Below are positions 1 through 12,217 of a stretch of DNA of 64,000 nucleotides, in pieces. A model generated the notes under the pieces. That model searched no databases. It was not told the DNA's origin and saw nothing but the letters and a program-made list of their open reading frames with translations. The DNA comes from Paralichthys olivaceus (lineage: Eukaryota; Chordata; Actinopteri; Pleuronectiformes; Paralichthyidae): contig NC_091098.1 of the NCBI RefSeq assembly GCF_024713975.1, positions 21,176,816 through 21,240,815 of the forward strand, in the 5' to 3' direction. Each line of letters starts with the position of its first letter. Position 1 is the first letter of the stretch. Made by a program: the position numbers and the translations under genes.

Positions 1-1281
1 TTTCTTCACTCTTCCTCTGTTTCCTCTTTGTCTGATGTTCTCCCTCACCTGCTCCTCCTCCTCCTCCTCTCTCAGCCGGTAGTTGTTACTGTCCGTCACG
101 GGGGAGTTTCAGTTGCTGAATCCTCGGGTGTATTTTCCTCTTACACCCAGGGACGCAATTAAGGAGAGGCAGGAATAAGGAGAGGCCCTTCTGTTGCATG
201 TTTGAAGAAATCTGGAAAAAAAGGATCATGTTTGAAGCTTCTCACATCACATCAAGCTCCTGCTTTGTTCAGTTCAGCTCAGTTTTATTTGAATTGTGGC
301 AAATCACACCGTATATTATCTGAAGCAGAGTAAAGTGGAGAACTTACACTATCCTGAGAAACGCAGCAAAAACCAAACTTTTAACAGAAACACGTTGAAG
401 TTGTCTGTTAAATGATGACACGTGTGTTTTAATCTGCATCTGCACTTTTTAGTTCTTCAGTTTTAAACTTTTAATGCTAAACTCTGCTCCTGTTCCTCCT
501 TTAACGTTGCGTTTTGCAGCCATAAACAGTGAGAACAAAAACACATATAAATGTTCAATCCTAGATTGAACATAACTGTTAACTATCATTTAAGGTTAAA
601 GAGTTTTACTGCAGGAGCCTCATAGTAAAACATTTTTCAAGGACTGTGATAAGAGCAAAAAATTTGGTTCTATTTGTTTTTTAAAATCAAATAGTCGATT
701 AAACCTTCTTCTAATCTGAATTTATCTCATCTAACAAACGATTAAATCAAATGTGCAATGAGTCAAAGTGAAACATAAAATATTTTGATTCCATTACACG
801 TGTTCATGCAGGATTAACGCTGTTTGCACATCCGGTCTCAGACACGTGGAAATGAACAGGACTTCCACTGACATGAAAACATTCACGCGGGGATTTTGGA
901 CCATCCTCACACGTTGCATTCGTACAGCACCATCAGGAACACAGAGCCAGTCTCATTCCACACGTACTCCCTTCTCTCTTTACCAGTGAGGTCATAGAGT
1001 GTCAGCGTCACTCATGTTACTCTGTTAACGCTGATATCGTTTCATCCCGGGTCTCTGATGTGCATCAAGCTTTCAACCCACCCTTGTGCGTAAGACATCA
1101 GCTGCTGTTCTCCTTTCACCAGATTCCAGAAAACTTGCATCAGAACATTCTCCTCCACATCATGCTGCGATCTCCATATTATTCGTATTAATCAAATTGA
1201 AGTGCATTTCTAGCTCACTGACATGAGAGTTGAGTGTCCTGTGCTGATGTTGGCCTTTCTGTCCGTCACCCTCCCTCAAGC

Positions 1282-1283
<2 letters not shown>

Positions 1284-1327
<44 letters not shown>
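1284..1327. repeat. (TG)n microsatellite
   Basis: Uninterrupted TG dinucleotides over about 44 bp. Confidence 0.95.
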
Positions 1328-1328
<1 letters not shown>

Positions 1329-1940
1329 CAAGAGGACGAGGAGGTCATCAGTGTGCTTCTCCATTAGTGTGTGTTTGTGTCTTTGACTCACCCTCCTCAC
1401 ATCCTTCATCTGAACTATTAAAAGCGTGTCCGTCCTGAGGCATGAAGGATATGATGGCTGATCCTTCACCTCTCAGCATCTCTCCCTGCTCCTCTCCCTC
1501 CCACTCGTTCCTCGCTTAAGGAGTCCTGACCTTGACCCTCACTGAAAAACAACAACAAGAACTGCAGATGTTTCGTTTTTTTATTTAATTCTCTGTCACT
1601 CAGTACAGCGTCTGTCTCTTTCATCCTGCTGCCTGGTTCTGAGGAAGGACAGTGAGGGGGAGTGCAGCAGAGGAAGCTGCTGGCTACGAGGGAGTGCACC
1701 CAGAGAGGGGATGGAGAGGGGAGTCAGTGGAGGTTATTCTGCTCTCATGGGTCTGTTAGTGAGCGTACACCCATGCAGCTGCGCCAATTAGCCCTGCCAT
1801 GTCAGAACCCCCCCTACACACACACACACACACAATCCTTTTCTAAGCTGCACACAACCTGTTAATTGTGTATTATGTTGATATGTGCTTTGTGTCTGTG
1901 TGTGAGTGTGTTTGCGTGCATGTCTGTCTACACCCCCCGT

Positions 1941-1963
1941 GTTTGTTTGTTTGTTTGTGTGTT

Positions 1964-2016
<53 letters not shown>
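1941..2016. repeat. (GTTT)n followed by (TG)n compound microsatellite
   Basis: A short tract of GTTT units runs directly into about 46 bp of TG dinucleotides. Confidence 0.95.
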
Positions 2017-2018
<2 letters not shown>

Positions 2019-3949
2019 ATATATAAGTATAAATGTGGATTTGACAGCCAGCGATGATGCCAGGCACGGAGAGGAGAGAGGCGAGGCGAAGCTCCCTCTC
2101 GTACGATGCCGCTGTCACATTGGATCAGTCAGGGCGGTGCAGGCAGCCAGGCAGCGGCACACAGCCGTGGAAATGACACTGCACTTCTGCTCCGGGAGAG
2201 ACGAGCGGAGCGAGCGAGGAGAGATGGGATACAGAGAGAAGCGTTATTAGCTCCAGCTTTGTTTTGACGTTACGTTGTGGCGTCTCATTTGTCTGCAGAT
2301 GTTATCTATGACATCGTGCTGCAGAAAAGGCCTAAAAACTTGGTTTCCCACTGAACTTCCTACTGTGAGCGATGGACACGTAATATTCTGCCACAGTTTG
2401 ATAAGTTTTGGTTATTTGACGTGATAAATGAGGGACGAGGCTCAGCTGGAAGAATTTCTGTTTCTGTTTCTGGAAGTTATTTCTGTGGACCAGTCAGAAA
2501 AGTAACTTAGTACCTTAAACCTACTCAAATGCTGTACTTGAGTAACATTTTTGGAGGTATTTAAATATTTTAATTCAATGTAACTTTATATTTCTACGCC
2601 AACCTCCAAAAATAAAAAAGTTGTTTATAGAAGAGTTATAATAAAATATAATACAATAGATTACAATTCATTAACAATACATTTTGTTGTTGTTGCAAAG
2701 GGTCCAATGATATTTAGTACCAACTCTGTGACTGTGCACAAAGATGGATGACATGGCAGCTCCCTAAAACTGAAGCCAAAGCATCTCAATCACCCCCTGG
2801 TGGCTGGCAGTGGTACAGGTCATATACCACACCACGTCCATGTTAACGAATGGGACTCAAATATGTTTCAGACATTTTTGATATAGTTCTTATTGTGATG
2901 GAAGGAGAACTGTAGATGTCTCATGCAGCGTCCCAGCTTTTCTCCTTCACCTCCCCACCTCACATCACCCTCTATGCCACATGTAGGTGTTTGCATCTTA
3001 CTGGTTAGTTAAACCTAAATCATGTTGTGTCCTTACGTCTTGCATATGCAACTTGTGAGGACGGTCGCACTTATCTAACTGATGTTTGTTAAAATAAACA
3101 GAGAAATTGAGAAATACAATAACATGAAAATGTAATTTTGTGATAAATAGCTTATTAGGTAAGTTTAAATGAGTTTACATATGGACATTGGAATGCATTG
3201 GCAGGCGCACTGTACCTACTGGTGTGTGTCTGTGTGTGTTGTGTATACAGCAGAGTGTGTGTGTGTGAACAGGCCCAGTGTCGGTGTTTGTTGTGTAATC
3301 ACGCCTGATCCCTGTCCTCACTCCGTTTACGGATAAGCAGCACCCGCCGCTCGCCGCTCTGATCACCTGCTCAGGTCGCTGTCAGGTTAATGGGTTTGAC
3401 TGTGGGCGCTTACAGCAGGAGAGTGTGTGTTAAATACTGTCCTGTTGTGTTGTTTTAAAGTGCAGCAGCAACACAACCTGGATCCTCTGATATGATCACG
3501 GCTGCTGTTGCCAGATGTAACTGAGACATTTCAGGTTAAGTGGGCAGCCTCAGGCAAGGGCATGACTGAATACAGGAGGACAGTGGAGAGCTTTCTTCTC
3601 TCATTACTGCCACGGTCCGGAGTAACAACCTCATGTGCTGCATCTGTTGTGTCAGGTCGTGTGTGTGTGTGCGTGCGTGAATGTGTGTGCGTGTGCTCCA
3701 CTCAATTCAAAAAACACTGTTTTTTTTCCAAGAATACAACAGATTCTTATCAAATGTGGTTGATCTACATTCAGAGTTTCAGTTTGAAGTATGTTGATAT
3801 TTAATGTGGAACAAAGCGTTTCTTTTCTTTTTCTCAGGCAGCGTGCTAATTAAACTTAAACACAAGGGACGAGGTCTATTTAAAGGCGACAGCAACACTG
3901 CTGCTAATTGCTCTTTAAGGAGGAAGCCTTCACAGGACTCTGGTTTTTA

Positions 3950-4215
3950 TCATTAGCTTCACCAAGGAGGTTTTTCGTCTGTGTTAGTGATAGTGATAGA
4001 TTGCAGGAGTAGACAAAAATGATGTTGCGATATTGGGTGTTTTTTTGACATTTTCACTGATTACCCAGGATGCCTTCATGAACAAAATCAGGGTTATTCA
4101 GGGGACCGATCCAAATAAAAATCTAGATCTAGTGAATTCTAATGTCTTTTCATTAAGGGACTGTTGGACCTTGGAGCTTCTAGTCTGGGATATAAATAGA
4201 GTTAGTGAAGAAACA
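3950..4215. repeat. Degenerate interspersed repeat (fish family, copy 1)
   Basis: It shares word order with 4920-5130, 19480-19645 and 21485-21725: an 'aggggactgat'-like word, then 'gatctagtgaattctaatgt', then a 'gggccttgg'-type ending. Members of this family are common in spiny-rayed fish genomes; I cannot name it. Boundaries are approximate. Confidence 0.5.
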
Positions 4216-4401
4216 GTTTTGTGTTTGTTTACGTTAAACGGGTAACACGTGTCTCTCTCTGGTTACCGCTGTTGTTAAAATGACATCTGACGATCAGATC
4301 AGATCTCAGCAGACGCAGTGAGTGGCAGCTCTGAACACACAAATCAGATTTTTCTGACATTGCCTTTCAGATATTCAGACGCATGTATGAATTAGGTCAG
4401 G

Positions 4402-4403
<2 letters not shown>

Positions 4404-4475
<72 letters not shown>
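4404..4475. repeat. (TG)36 microsatellite
   Basis: A pure TG tract of about 72 bp, the longest dinucleotide run in the window. Confidence 0.97.
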
Positions 4476-4476
<1 letters not shown>

Positions 4477-4919
4477 TCTTCATATTTGTGTGAAACACAC
4501 TCCAGTATCAGTCCTCTTTTATTTATTTGCTCTAAATTAGAAACAGCTACATTTATTATAATGTTATAATGATGATTGATTCCTTTATAGATATATTTTG
4601 ATTAGATGATTGATTGTTCAGTCTATTTGGGATTTGTGGGATTTTGCTGTTTTCTTGTTAATGATAATTTAATCTCTATACATTTTGATGGTCTGAAGAA
4701 AAACACCCAAGACTTTGAACTCTAGAAAACTGCGATGGCCAAGGATATTATTTTTTCATTTGCCTTTATTTGTTTATTCGATATCAACATTATGTAAAAA
4801 CCTCCAAACCATGAAACTTTGTGGAGAGGTGGTGCAGGACCAGAGAAAGAACCTTTTGAATTTTGGTTCAGATACGGATCAGGCAGCAGATGCAGAATTC
4901 TTTCTTCCCTTTCTTTAAC

Positions 4920-5130
4920 ATGGCGAGATGTGTTTCAAGATTTTCATTGATTTCTTGGAGAATAATTTATGAATCTTGAGGAAAACATAATGAGCGTGTG
5001 TATAGAATGTTTACACCTTGCTGCAGATCCAAATTGAAATCTAGATCTAGTAAATTTAAATGTGTTGGGCCTTGGTGTGTGCTCCCTGAGTGATATTCTA
5101 CTTTGTAAATGAATGGATAATGAAATGAAA
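4920..5130. repeat. Degenerate interspersed repeat (fish family, copy 2)
   Basis: It contains 'gatctagtaaatttaaatg' followed by 'tgttgggccttgg', parallel to copy 1. It ends just before the splice acceptor of the rbm38-like last exon. Confidence 0.5.
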
Positions 5131-5194
5131 CATTAGATTCAGCTCTTCTTTTGAATTTTCTCTGGTGCTAACCCTGGTTCTTCTGTCTGTCCAG

Positions 5195-5549
5195 GCTCAC
5201 CCAGCAGTACGTCTACCCCCACCAGGCATTCCTCCAGCCCAGCCTGGTGCTTCAGTCCCAGCTCAGCCCCACAGCAGCGGCCCTCTCCTCCCCTTACCTG
5301 GACTACAGCTCCGCCTACAGCCACTACACCCCCACAGGACTGGAGCAGTACCCTTACACCCCCTCGCCATCACCCTCTGGTGGCTACCTCAGCTATAGCT
5401 TCTCCCCTGGCACGCCGGCGCCCTCCCTCGCAGCGTCCCTGACTCCTCCGGCTGCCGTCCCTCCTCCACTGGCCGCACTCACCGCCATGTCTGCTGCCCC
5501 GCAGGCCTTCCTTCACTACCCCCTGCACCAGCCCGACCGCATGCAGTGA
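5195..5549 (+). CDS. rbm38: rbm38-like RNA-binding protein, C-terminal exon (partial)
   Basis: This is the last coding exon of an RBM24/RBM38-family protein. These are single-RRM proteins that bind U-rich or AU-rich mRNA elements and control splicing, stability or translation in muscle and in p53 responses. The exon starts after a polypyrimidine 'ctgtctgtccag' acceptor and uses phase 2 (one G completes a Gly codon). It reads 117 residues to a TGA. The start, Gly-LTQQYVYPHQ, resembles the RBM38 junction (YGLTPHYIYP) more than RBM24 (YGIPTHYVYP). The blocks SSPYLDY, LEQYPY and the terminal QPDRMQ are family signatures. The RRM itself is not in the window. The middle is more proline- and serine-rich than in the mammalian proteins. 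A third fish paralogue of the RBM24/38 group is possible. Confidence 0.75.
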
Positions 5550-5755
5550 GCAGCCCTGAGAAACGATGATCGGTGGTGAAGGATGGAGTGACGATTCAAA
5601 AACAGTCTGACTGTTGAGCTGTGTCGTCATCGGGATGAGACTAAATCACCAGGAAGAGAGTGTGATGTAATCAAAGGGCTTTTAGAAAACACTCGCATTC
5701 CTGTTTCTTTTTTATATAATATCGTTGAAATAAATGTTTTATTGTTTCATCAGCA
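5550..5755 (+). promoter_or_regulatory. rbm38-like 3' UTR with polyadenylation signal
   Basis: A short 3' UTR follows the TGA. A canonical AATAAA lies at 5729-5734, so cleavage is expected near 5750. Confidence 0.6.
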
Positions 5756-8050
5756 TATGATCTGAATGTTTTTTACTAAATGGCCGAAGTCAGGGACTTG
5801 GGTGAGATGACTGGTAATCTCCTGGACGTGTCTCTCACACCATTGACCCTCAGTGTGGAGGTCGGAGGCTACTGGAGAGTACACGGGTAAAGACAATGAG
5901 AAATAAGTCTGCTTGACATGATGCTGCGGCGGCAGTTTCTCCGTACGCTACTGAGCCCAACGCTGGATATCAGCCAAGCTGGGAGCCGCCTCCTCTCTCA
6001 GAAACACAGGTCAATTACCTGCTCATCAAGGTTACATGTCTGTCTTTGGCCTTAGAGATCTCTCTCCCTCCATACCGACTTCAATCTGTCATTTTTATTA
6101 GTGTCTCATCTCAAATGAAGAAAAAATGGTTGTTGTTCTCCCTTTTGTTCCTCTTATCCACCACTGCAAAGTTATTACACACAGTTTAACAGAATATGCA
6201 ATTATGATGATGAAGGATAAGCATGAATAAAGTAGGCAGCACTGGTCGTTGTATTGTTTTTATATTGCTACTGTTAGAAGTACTCAGAGAAAGACTTTGT
6301 TAATAACTGAAAACATAATTGTCGTCAGATGGCGTTGGCTCGTTTGTTAGGGTATTTTTTCATCATTTATGATATTTAAATTACATAGCCGTCGATACAT
6401 ATCAAGTACATTTGTTTTGATGTAGGTGTCGAGAAGTAAATGTTGTGGGTGAGTGTGTGTGAGTGTATTTTGTGTCTGTGTGTGTGACAGAGAAATAGAG
6501 TGATGATGCAGTGAACACCAGTGTGAGGACCAAGCTTCTTCTCCAGCTCATTGTACTGGTCAGAGTTGGTTTTTTTTCCCTGCAGCAGAATAAAGACAGA
6601 TGTTTCAGCAATGACACTGGAGTCTCTCGGTGCTGGGGCACCACATTAGTGGTCATGAACCAAGCCATACATCAATTATGCAAAATAAAATGATTATTTC
6701 TGAAAGAAAGTACATGGCATTGCTCTCTGAGTGTTGAGTGACAGTCATTGTGGTAAATATCCCACTGGAATTAATAAAGCGTTATCAGCTGTACCTAAAC
6801 AGCTGCTGCATGATTCCACCAGGAGCTTGATGAGTCGCACGTGAGTCGTGTAAGACATTTACATGTGTCAATGGACTGGTACAAGAAGTTCATCATTTTG
6901 GGAAATGGGCTTTTTCACTTTCAAGAGTTAATAACATCAGTTATAACCAGCAATGAGCTTTAGATGGATTTTTATCACACATCATTCATACATCACCAAG
7001 GGTAATTTACAGTTTAGTATCTTGCCCAAGGACACTTCAGAATGCAGACTGGAGATGCCGGGGATCAAACCCCCAACCTTTTTTTTTTTTGTGCTCGACT
7101 ATCTATTGAACCACAGGCAACCCTGAGCTAAACATATCTACCTGCCTAGCTGAACTATTTGTTTTTTAATTCTCACATATAGGTGCCTGACTGACTGACG
7201 GGAATTTTCAATATTTTATAATTGTCACCAAATCTCATTCAAAACTGACCTCACCTGCTCCTGAAGTCCAATCATTCCCCCTGAAGACGTAAATCATCAA
7301 TGTTTGTCAGATCAATAACGTCCCATACAGCAGGGAACTGTAGTTTTTATGAGTACTTTCTCAAACAGGAGCACATATTGTATTTACACATGTTGTTATT
7401 TGCGGCATCAGGACAGTGTTTGTGGGATCTTCTCAAAATAAACTACAATGCCCAGGTTCATCATAATGAAGGGACGTGTCATAACGTGTTCATTGAGTAG
7501 ATTTTGAAGAAAGAGTTAAAATCTGGATCTGGCAACACAGAAAGAAAAATTGCTGTCAGATCAATTTTTTGTTGGTTTTGGTCTTTTCATGGGATTTGGT
7601 GACTTAAACTAAAATGCACCTGTAAGTGTTTGGTTTGGACTGGAGGAGGAGTCACATTGTGGTTTATCAACTGTGACACACACATGAACAGAAGACAGAG
7701 GGAGATAAATGTGTGTGTCAGTTTTATGTTCCTTATCAAACACCAGAAATAGTCTAGAGTGGGATGTGGTCGACCCAAACAACCCCTCCCTGAACTACAC
7801 CCTCCTACGCACCTCAGTATGAAGTAATCTATTACATTAGAAGCATTATATTTATTACAGTGCATTTGCTGCTGTGCACGGTACTGAATGTGTATTTCAT
7901 TTTCATGCAGAAATCACTGGAGATTCCTCTGTTTATTTTTAAATCTAGATGTGGGTTTGTCATGTGCTTTTTTTGCCACCTTCTGGCCAAAATCATTTAT
8001 TGCAGCTCGAACTTTCCTCCACCAAGTGCAGAAAAATGACCCAAACCTTG
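5756..8050. other. Convergent intergenic region between the rbm38-like gene and mip
   Basis: The two genes converge on this stretch. No coding exon is supported. It holds a degenerate interspersed repeat at about 6960-7130 and is otherwise AT-rich unique sequence. Confidence 0.6.
6960..7130. repeat. Degenerate fish interspersed repeat
   Basis: The words 'tatcttgcccaaggacactt', 'atgcagactgga' and 'ccggggatcaaac' occur in the order seen in a very common interspersed repeat of percomorph genomes. I cannot name the family. An internal poly-T run marks decay. Confidence 0.6.
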
Positions 8051-9084
8051 TATCAACTTTTTCTCAATGTTTATTAATGTTGAATTTTTATTGAAACGCC
8101 TTGTGCTCCCAGTAAGGATCAAATAAGACTCAATGTAAAAGCTTGCACAGCTGATCTGCAGTGAACAGACCCACTATCAAAGCCTATATAGGATACAACA
8201 TTTCCTTCAAATTGCGCTGGTTCAGAACAAAAAAGCAGATGGTTTGTGTAAAAATTAATCATAGCAAATACCACAGTGATGGGAGGAGAAATGATGGTGT
8301 CTTAAAAAGTGTTGACAAATGAACACTGGGACGAGACAGAGGACGGGACAGGAGAGCGGTAATGAAAATAAAACGAAATGAAAAGTTCTGTATCTGCAAT
8401 CTACACATATACACACTCACTTGCAAACACACTCGTACATACGGGCATGCACGCACACATGCACGCGCTCACTCTCACACACACACACTCACACACATAC
8501 TGCAGAGGTATCCACACACACAAACACAAACCCACAGATAAAATGTAGTGATTGAAAATAGTGAAACCCTGGTAAAATCTAATGGTATCATACATCCACG
8601 TCTTGTGTCTGAAGTGCAGAAAACAAAATGAACCTAAGAAACTAAACTGGAGATAAATTCAGGTGAATAATGAAAAGCATGACCATCTTCACTGGTCTAA
8701 CCCAACTTGAAACGACCACAAACCCAGAGTGTTGCCCTCTTTACCCACACCCCAATCCCCACCCCTATGCTCCACCCTTACCTCGCCCCCATGCCCTCTG
8801 ACCCTTGTACCCACATCCCCGCCTCGGTCTCCCCCTCTTTCCAACACCCGCATCCCAAAACCCCTCTCTCCTCGATTTGAGGCTTTTCCACGCTCCGTTG
8901 TTGCATCACAGCTGAAGGCCTGGCCGGGTGGAGGAGGCAGGCGAGCGGACGGTGGGGGAGAGACGAGGTAGCTGCTGGTTCTGGTCACCACTTATCATCA
9001 TGGCACAGTGTCCAGCTCAGAATACAGAGTGAGGACTCAGGGGATTAGAGGAGTCTTGTTGTGTACTGAGGTTGAAGGATGCAG

Positions 9085-9119
<35 letters not shown>

Positions 9120-9306
9120 TGTGTGTGTGTGTGTGTGTGTTTCTACACTGGGAGAATTGTGTTAGTCTAGATGTGAGTATTTCGGGTTAGTCTCGTTCGA
9201 TGGTGTGTGAAGGCTGGTGGTGGTGAAGGGGGCAGTGGAGGTGGGGTTGGTGCAGCTCAGGGCCTTGTCCCTCATCATAATTGGAGAAGGGGGGGCAGGA
9301 GCATGT
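8051..9306 (-). other. Probable mip 3' UTR
   Basis: The minus strand downstream of the mip stop stays open to about 8050, where two AATAAA signals occur (complements at 8087-8092 and 8070-8075). The stretch carries a (TG)n tract at 9089-9140 and a C-rich block near 8735-8850. The 3' end is inferred. Confidence 0.4.
9089..9140. repeat. (TG)n microsatellite
   Basis: TG dinucleotides broken once by 'aatg'; it lies in the likely mip 3' UTR. Confidence 0.95.
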
Positions 9307-10420
9307 TTATAGGGCTTGCGTCTTGAGCTCGATGGGCTCGCCACGGGTGTCCTGCTGGGTCTCGTTCTCGGGGGGCCGACTGCCCTTCAGTGTGGCCAGG
9401 CGCTCGGACAGACCCCTCATGCGTGGGAACAGCATGAAATCGTACAGGAGGGCGCCCATTGCACCTCCTATCATAGGCCCGACCCAGTACACCTGTCGGC
9501 AACAAACATCGACATCATTATTTATGAGGAAATCAAGTGAAAGCTGAGGTGGGAGATGATCTCTTCAGGTTCTTACCCAGTGGTTGACGAAGTTCCTGAA
9601 GAGCACAGCAGGAGCAAAGGAGCGAGCAGGGTTCATTCCAGCCCCGGTGTAGTACATCTGAAACACATTGCACTTGTTACTGTATTGTGTTGTATCTGCA
9701 CTTATCTGCACGTGTATCTGCATGGATGTCATGTTTGTCAATGTTCTGTCGGTGTTGTCTCACCCCCATGAGATGTCCGATGGTGACGGAGAAGCCAATG
9801 GAGAGGGCGGCAGATCCCAGACGTCCGTTTCTCCTCTCATCGGTCACGGCGAAGATGCACACCACGAGCTGCATGGTGAGGAAAACCTCCACAGTGGTGG
9901 CCATTCCCAGGCTGATGCCAGGCTGCAGCTGGAGATGGATAAAAAATACATGCATCAGTCATAGAAAGTATAAATATAGTGATAAGTACAATTTGGTTTT
10001 TTTTAAATAAATGTTGCATCCTCCACAAAACATTTACTTTTGATCTGAAACATTCCTTACCGTGTTCAATGCCATGTTGCCTCTCATGTTACCGGGTGTG
10101 ACCCCATACAGCACAGCAGCCCCAGCTACAGCGCCCAGGCACTGGGCGACGATGTAGAAAATGGCACGGAAAAGAGACATCTGTGAGCCGACAAGGTAGG
10201 CGAAGGTGACGGCAGGGTTGATGTGGCCGCCGCTGATGTGGCCAATACACTGGATGAGGGTGGCAGCTGCCAGCCCAAAGCAGAGGGCCACATGGAGGAC
10301 ATGATGAGGCCCGGTGGTCCAGCGCAGGGCAGCACCCAAGCCGAAAAATACGAAAAACATGGTCCCAAAGAACTCTGCAAAGACGGCCCGCCAAAAATTC
10401 ATGGACCGGAACTCCCACAT
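9307..10420 (-). CDS. mip: Lens fibre major intrinsic protein, aquaporin-0
   Basis: MIP/AQP0 is the water channel and adhesion protein of lens fibre membranes. Four exons join in frame: 10061-10420, 9764-9928, 9577-9657 and 9307-9492 (120, 55, 27 and 61 codons). The product is 263 aa, the length and exon plan of human MIP. The start [20 protein letters not shown] matches the family. Visible hallmarks are six membrane segments, NPA boxes at residues 68-70 and 184-186, and the water-channel filter residues F48, H172, A181 and R187. A basic calmodulin-binding-like segment follows the last helix, and the tail ends ELKTQAL. All splice sites are GT-AG. Teleosts usually keep two copies (mipa and mipb); I cannot tell which this is. 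Confidence 0.95.
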
Positions 10421-10830
10421 GGTGACTGTTCACTTGAGGCTCTCCACCAGATGATGTGAAATAAAAAATAAATCAGGATTAGCCTAGAAAAGGTCAATGT
10501 ACCTTTTCAGTCCCAAAACAAAAAAAGGGATCTCCCTCTCAGTTCGAAGACAAAAACAGGATTTCAGAACGTCAACAGACGAATCCACTCAACAGCCATG
10601 AACTGTTAAAGTCAACTCAGCTGCGATCGCTTGCCACCTCTGTCCACCTGTCGCAAAGACATAGGTGTGAGTTGATGTGGAAGTGGGTGGAGATCTCAGG
10701 TGTGATGAGTTGTCAAGAGGAGGTGGGCATCAATGCTAAAGGGGTATTTCTAAAGCAGAGACGGGGATAGACAGAGTGTCCGGTGGACCTTTTAGTCTCT
10801 CTGACGGAGGGGAGAGGGCCAGACAGGGGC

Positions 10831-10836
10831 TTTATA
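10831..10836 (-). promoter_or_regulatory. Candidate TATA box upstream of mip
   Basis: TATAAAG is read on the minus strand about 410 bp before the mip ATG. Start sites would fall near 10800, giving a long 5' leader. MIP genes are usually TATA-driven, but the distance makes this tentative. Confidence 0.25.
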
Positions 10837-11234
10837 ATACCCCCCAGGGGCCCCAGGTGACGCCATAATCCCCCTGCAGGGCCAAGGGCGGGGGGGGTAG
10901 CGGTGTGGGACATCCTAAATTAAACAAACTTAACCCTTCTGTCTCCCCCCTGTCACAAGCAGAGGCCAAAAGAGGAGATGAATCTGAGAGGACAAGCAGA
11001 TAAAGTGACAAAGAGTGGATATCCAAAAAAGACATTTGATGTAAGAGAAAGAAAGAGACGACAGGATTGTGTCTTATATTCAAGAGAGGAACAACCACAG
11101 TGAAGAGCAGCTGGAGCTGAGAGGACAAACCCTTCTTTGGGGCATATGTCATCTGTTGACATATCATAACTGTCATAATCAAGGGGACACAAATGCTCAT
11201 GGACAAGGACAGAAAACTTTCACAAAGACCTGCA

Positions 11235-11290
<56 letters not shown>
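11235..11290. repeat. (CA)n microsatellite
   Basis: A pure CA tract of about 56 bp. Confidence 0.95.
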
Positions 11291-11295
<5 letters not shown>

Positions 11296-12176
11296 ATATA
11301 CGTAGATGCAGATAATACAGTTGGGGCCCCGGACGGAAGTGCCCAAAGCTAACAGCGCTGAACTGACCCATACACTGAAATGCCTGACCCTGTGAAACCA
11401 TTGTCTGTAGCAAGCATGTGGGCCACGTATGGACGGAGACAAGATAAAAACACATATGAAACTAAAGCACAGATGCTACTAAATGTCGTAAATCTGAAAT
11501 GCTAAAGCTTCAGGATCAGGTTCATTGCTTCTGATGGCTGTTCTGGAGACAGTTACACCAACAGCCACAGTTGGTGATAATCAGTTGTCTTTCATAGGAG
11601 AGGGACGAGGAAAAGAAAAGTCTCTTTCAGGTGGCAGGGAGTCACTGATGAGGCCTGCGACAATAATAATGGTGGAAATCTGAACTTGACTTTGCCTCAG
11701 GACGCAAAGGCCTCCCTGGCCGCACCACTGCACGGCCAGCATCATGTGTGGAGGCATGAGGAGGTGGAGAAAGAGTGAATGAAGCAAAGACATGAAGAAG
11801 AGCACTGAGAGTCAGGGACAAACAAAAATTTACACGACACAGCGCACAGGGGCTTCCAGGAGGTGCTTAGACAGTGTGTGTTGCAGGACGATTTAGGCCA
11901 ACGACCAAAGCCCTGAATCTTCCCTGTGTGTGTGTGTGTGTGTGTGTGTCAGAAGTGTAACTTTGCAGCAGCAGGATTGTGGGGGGGGCAGTGGGGTTAC
12001 TGAGAAGCACCGGGCGTCGCGCTGACCAGTCGAGAGCCATCACTGTTGAGGGTGAGGCGGGCTGCGGGTGATGAAAGCAGAACGCTGAGCTCGCTGTTTT
12101 AACTCCCTTTTATACATGTTAGAAAAAACACACAATGCAAAATGCTGGCGGCACTGTGGCAGTTATAGCTATTGTG

Positions 12177-12213
<37 letters not shown>
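12177..12213. repeat. (TG)n microsatellite
   Basis: TG dinucleotides over about 36 bp. Confidence 0.95.

Positions 12214-12217
<4 letters not shown>

Larger units (their letters stand above)
1..5194. other. Intergenic or intronic DNA left of the rbm38-like exon
   Basis: No RRM-coding exon was found here, so the earlier exons of the rbm38-like gene probably lie left of the window and this stretch is its last intron, wholly or in part. It holds several TG tracts, two fish-type interspersed repeat copies near 3950-4215 and 4920-5130, and a remnant near 2497-2600 of a repeat rich in 'acttgagta'-like words. Short ORFs across the TG tracts only read valine-cysteine repeats and are not genes. Confidence 0.6.

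Noticed and set aside
1223-2250. ORFs of Val-Cys or His-Thr repeats
   Set aside because: They are translations of TG/CA microsatellites.
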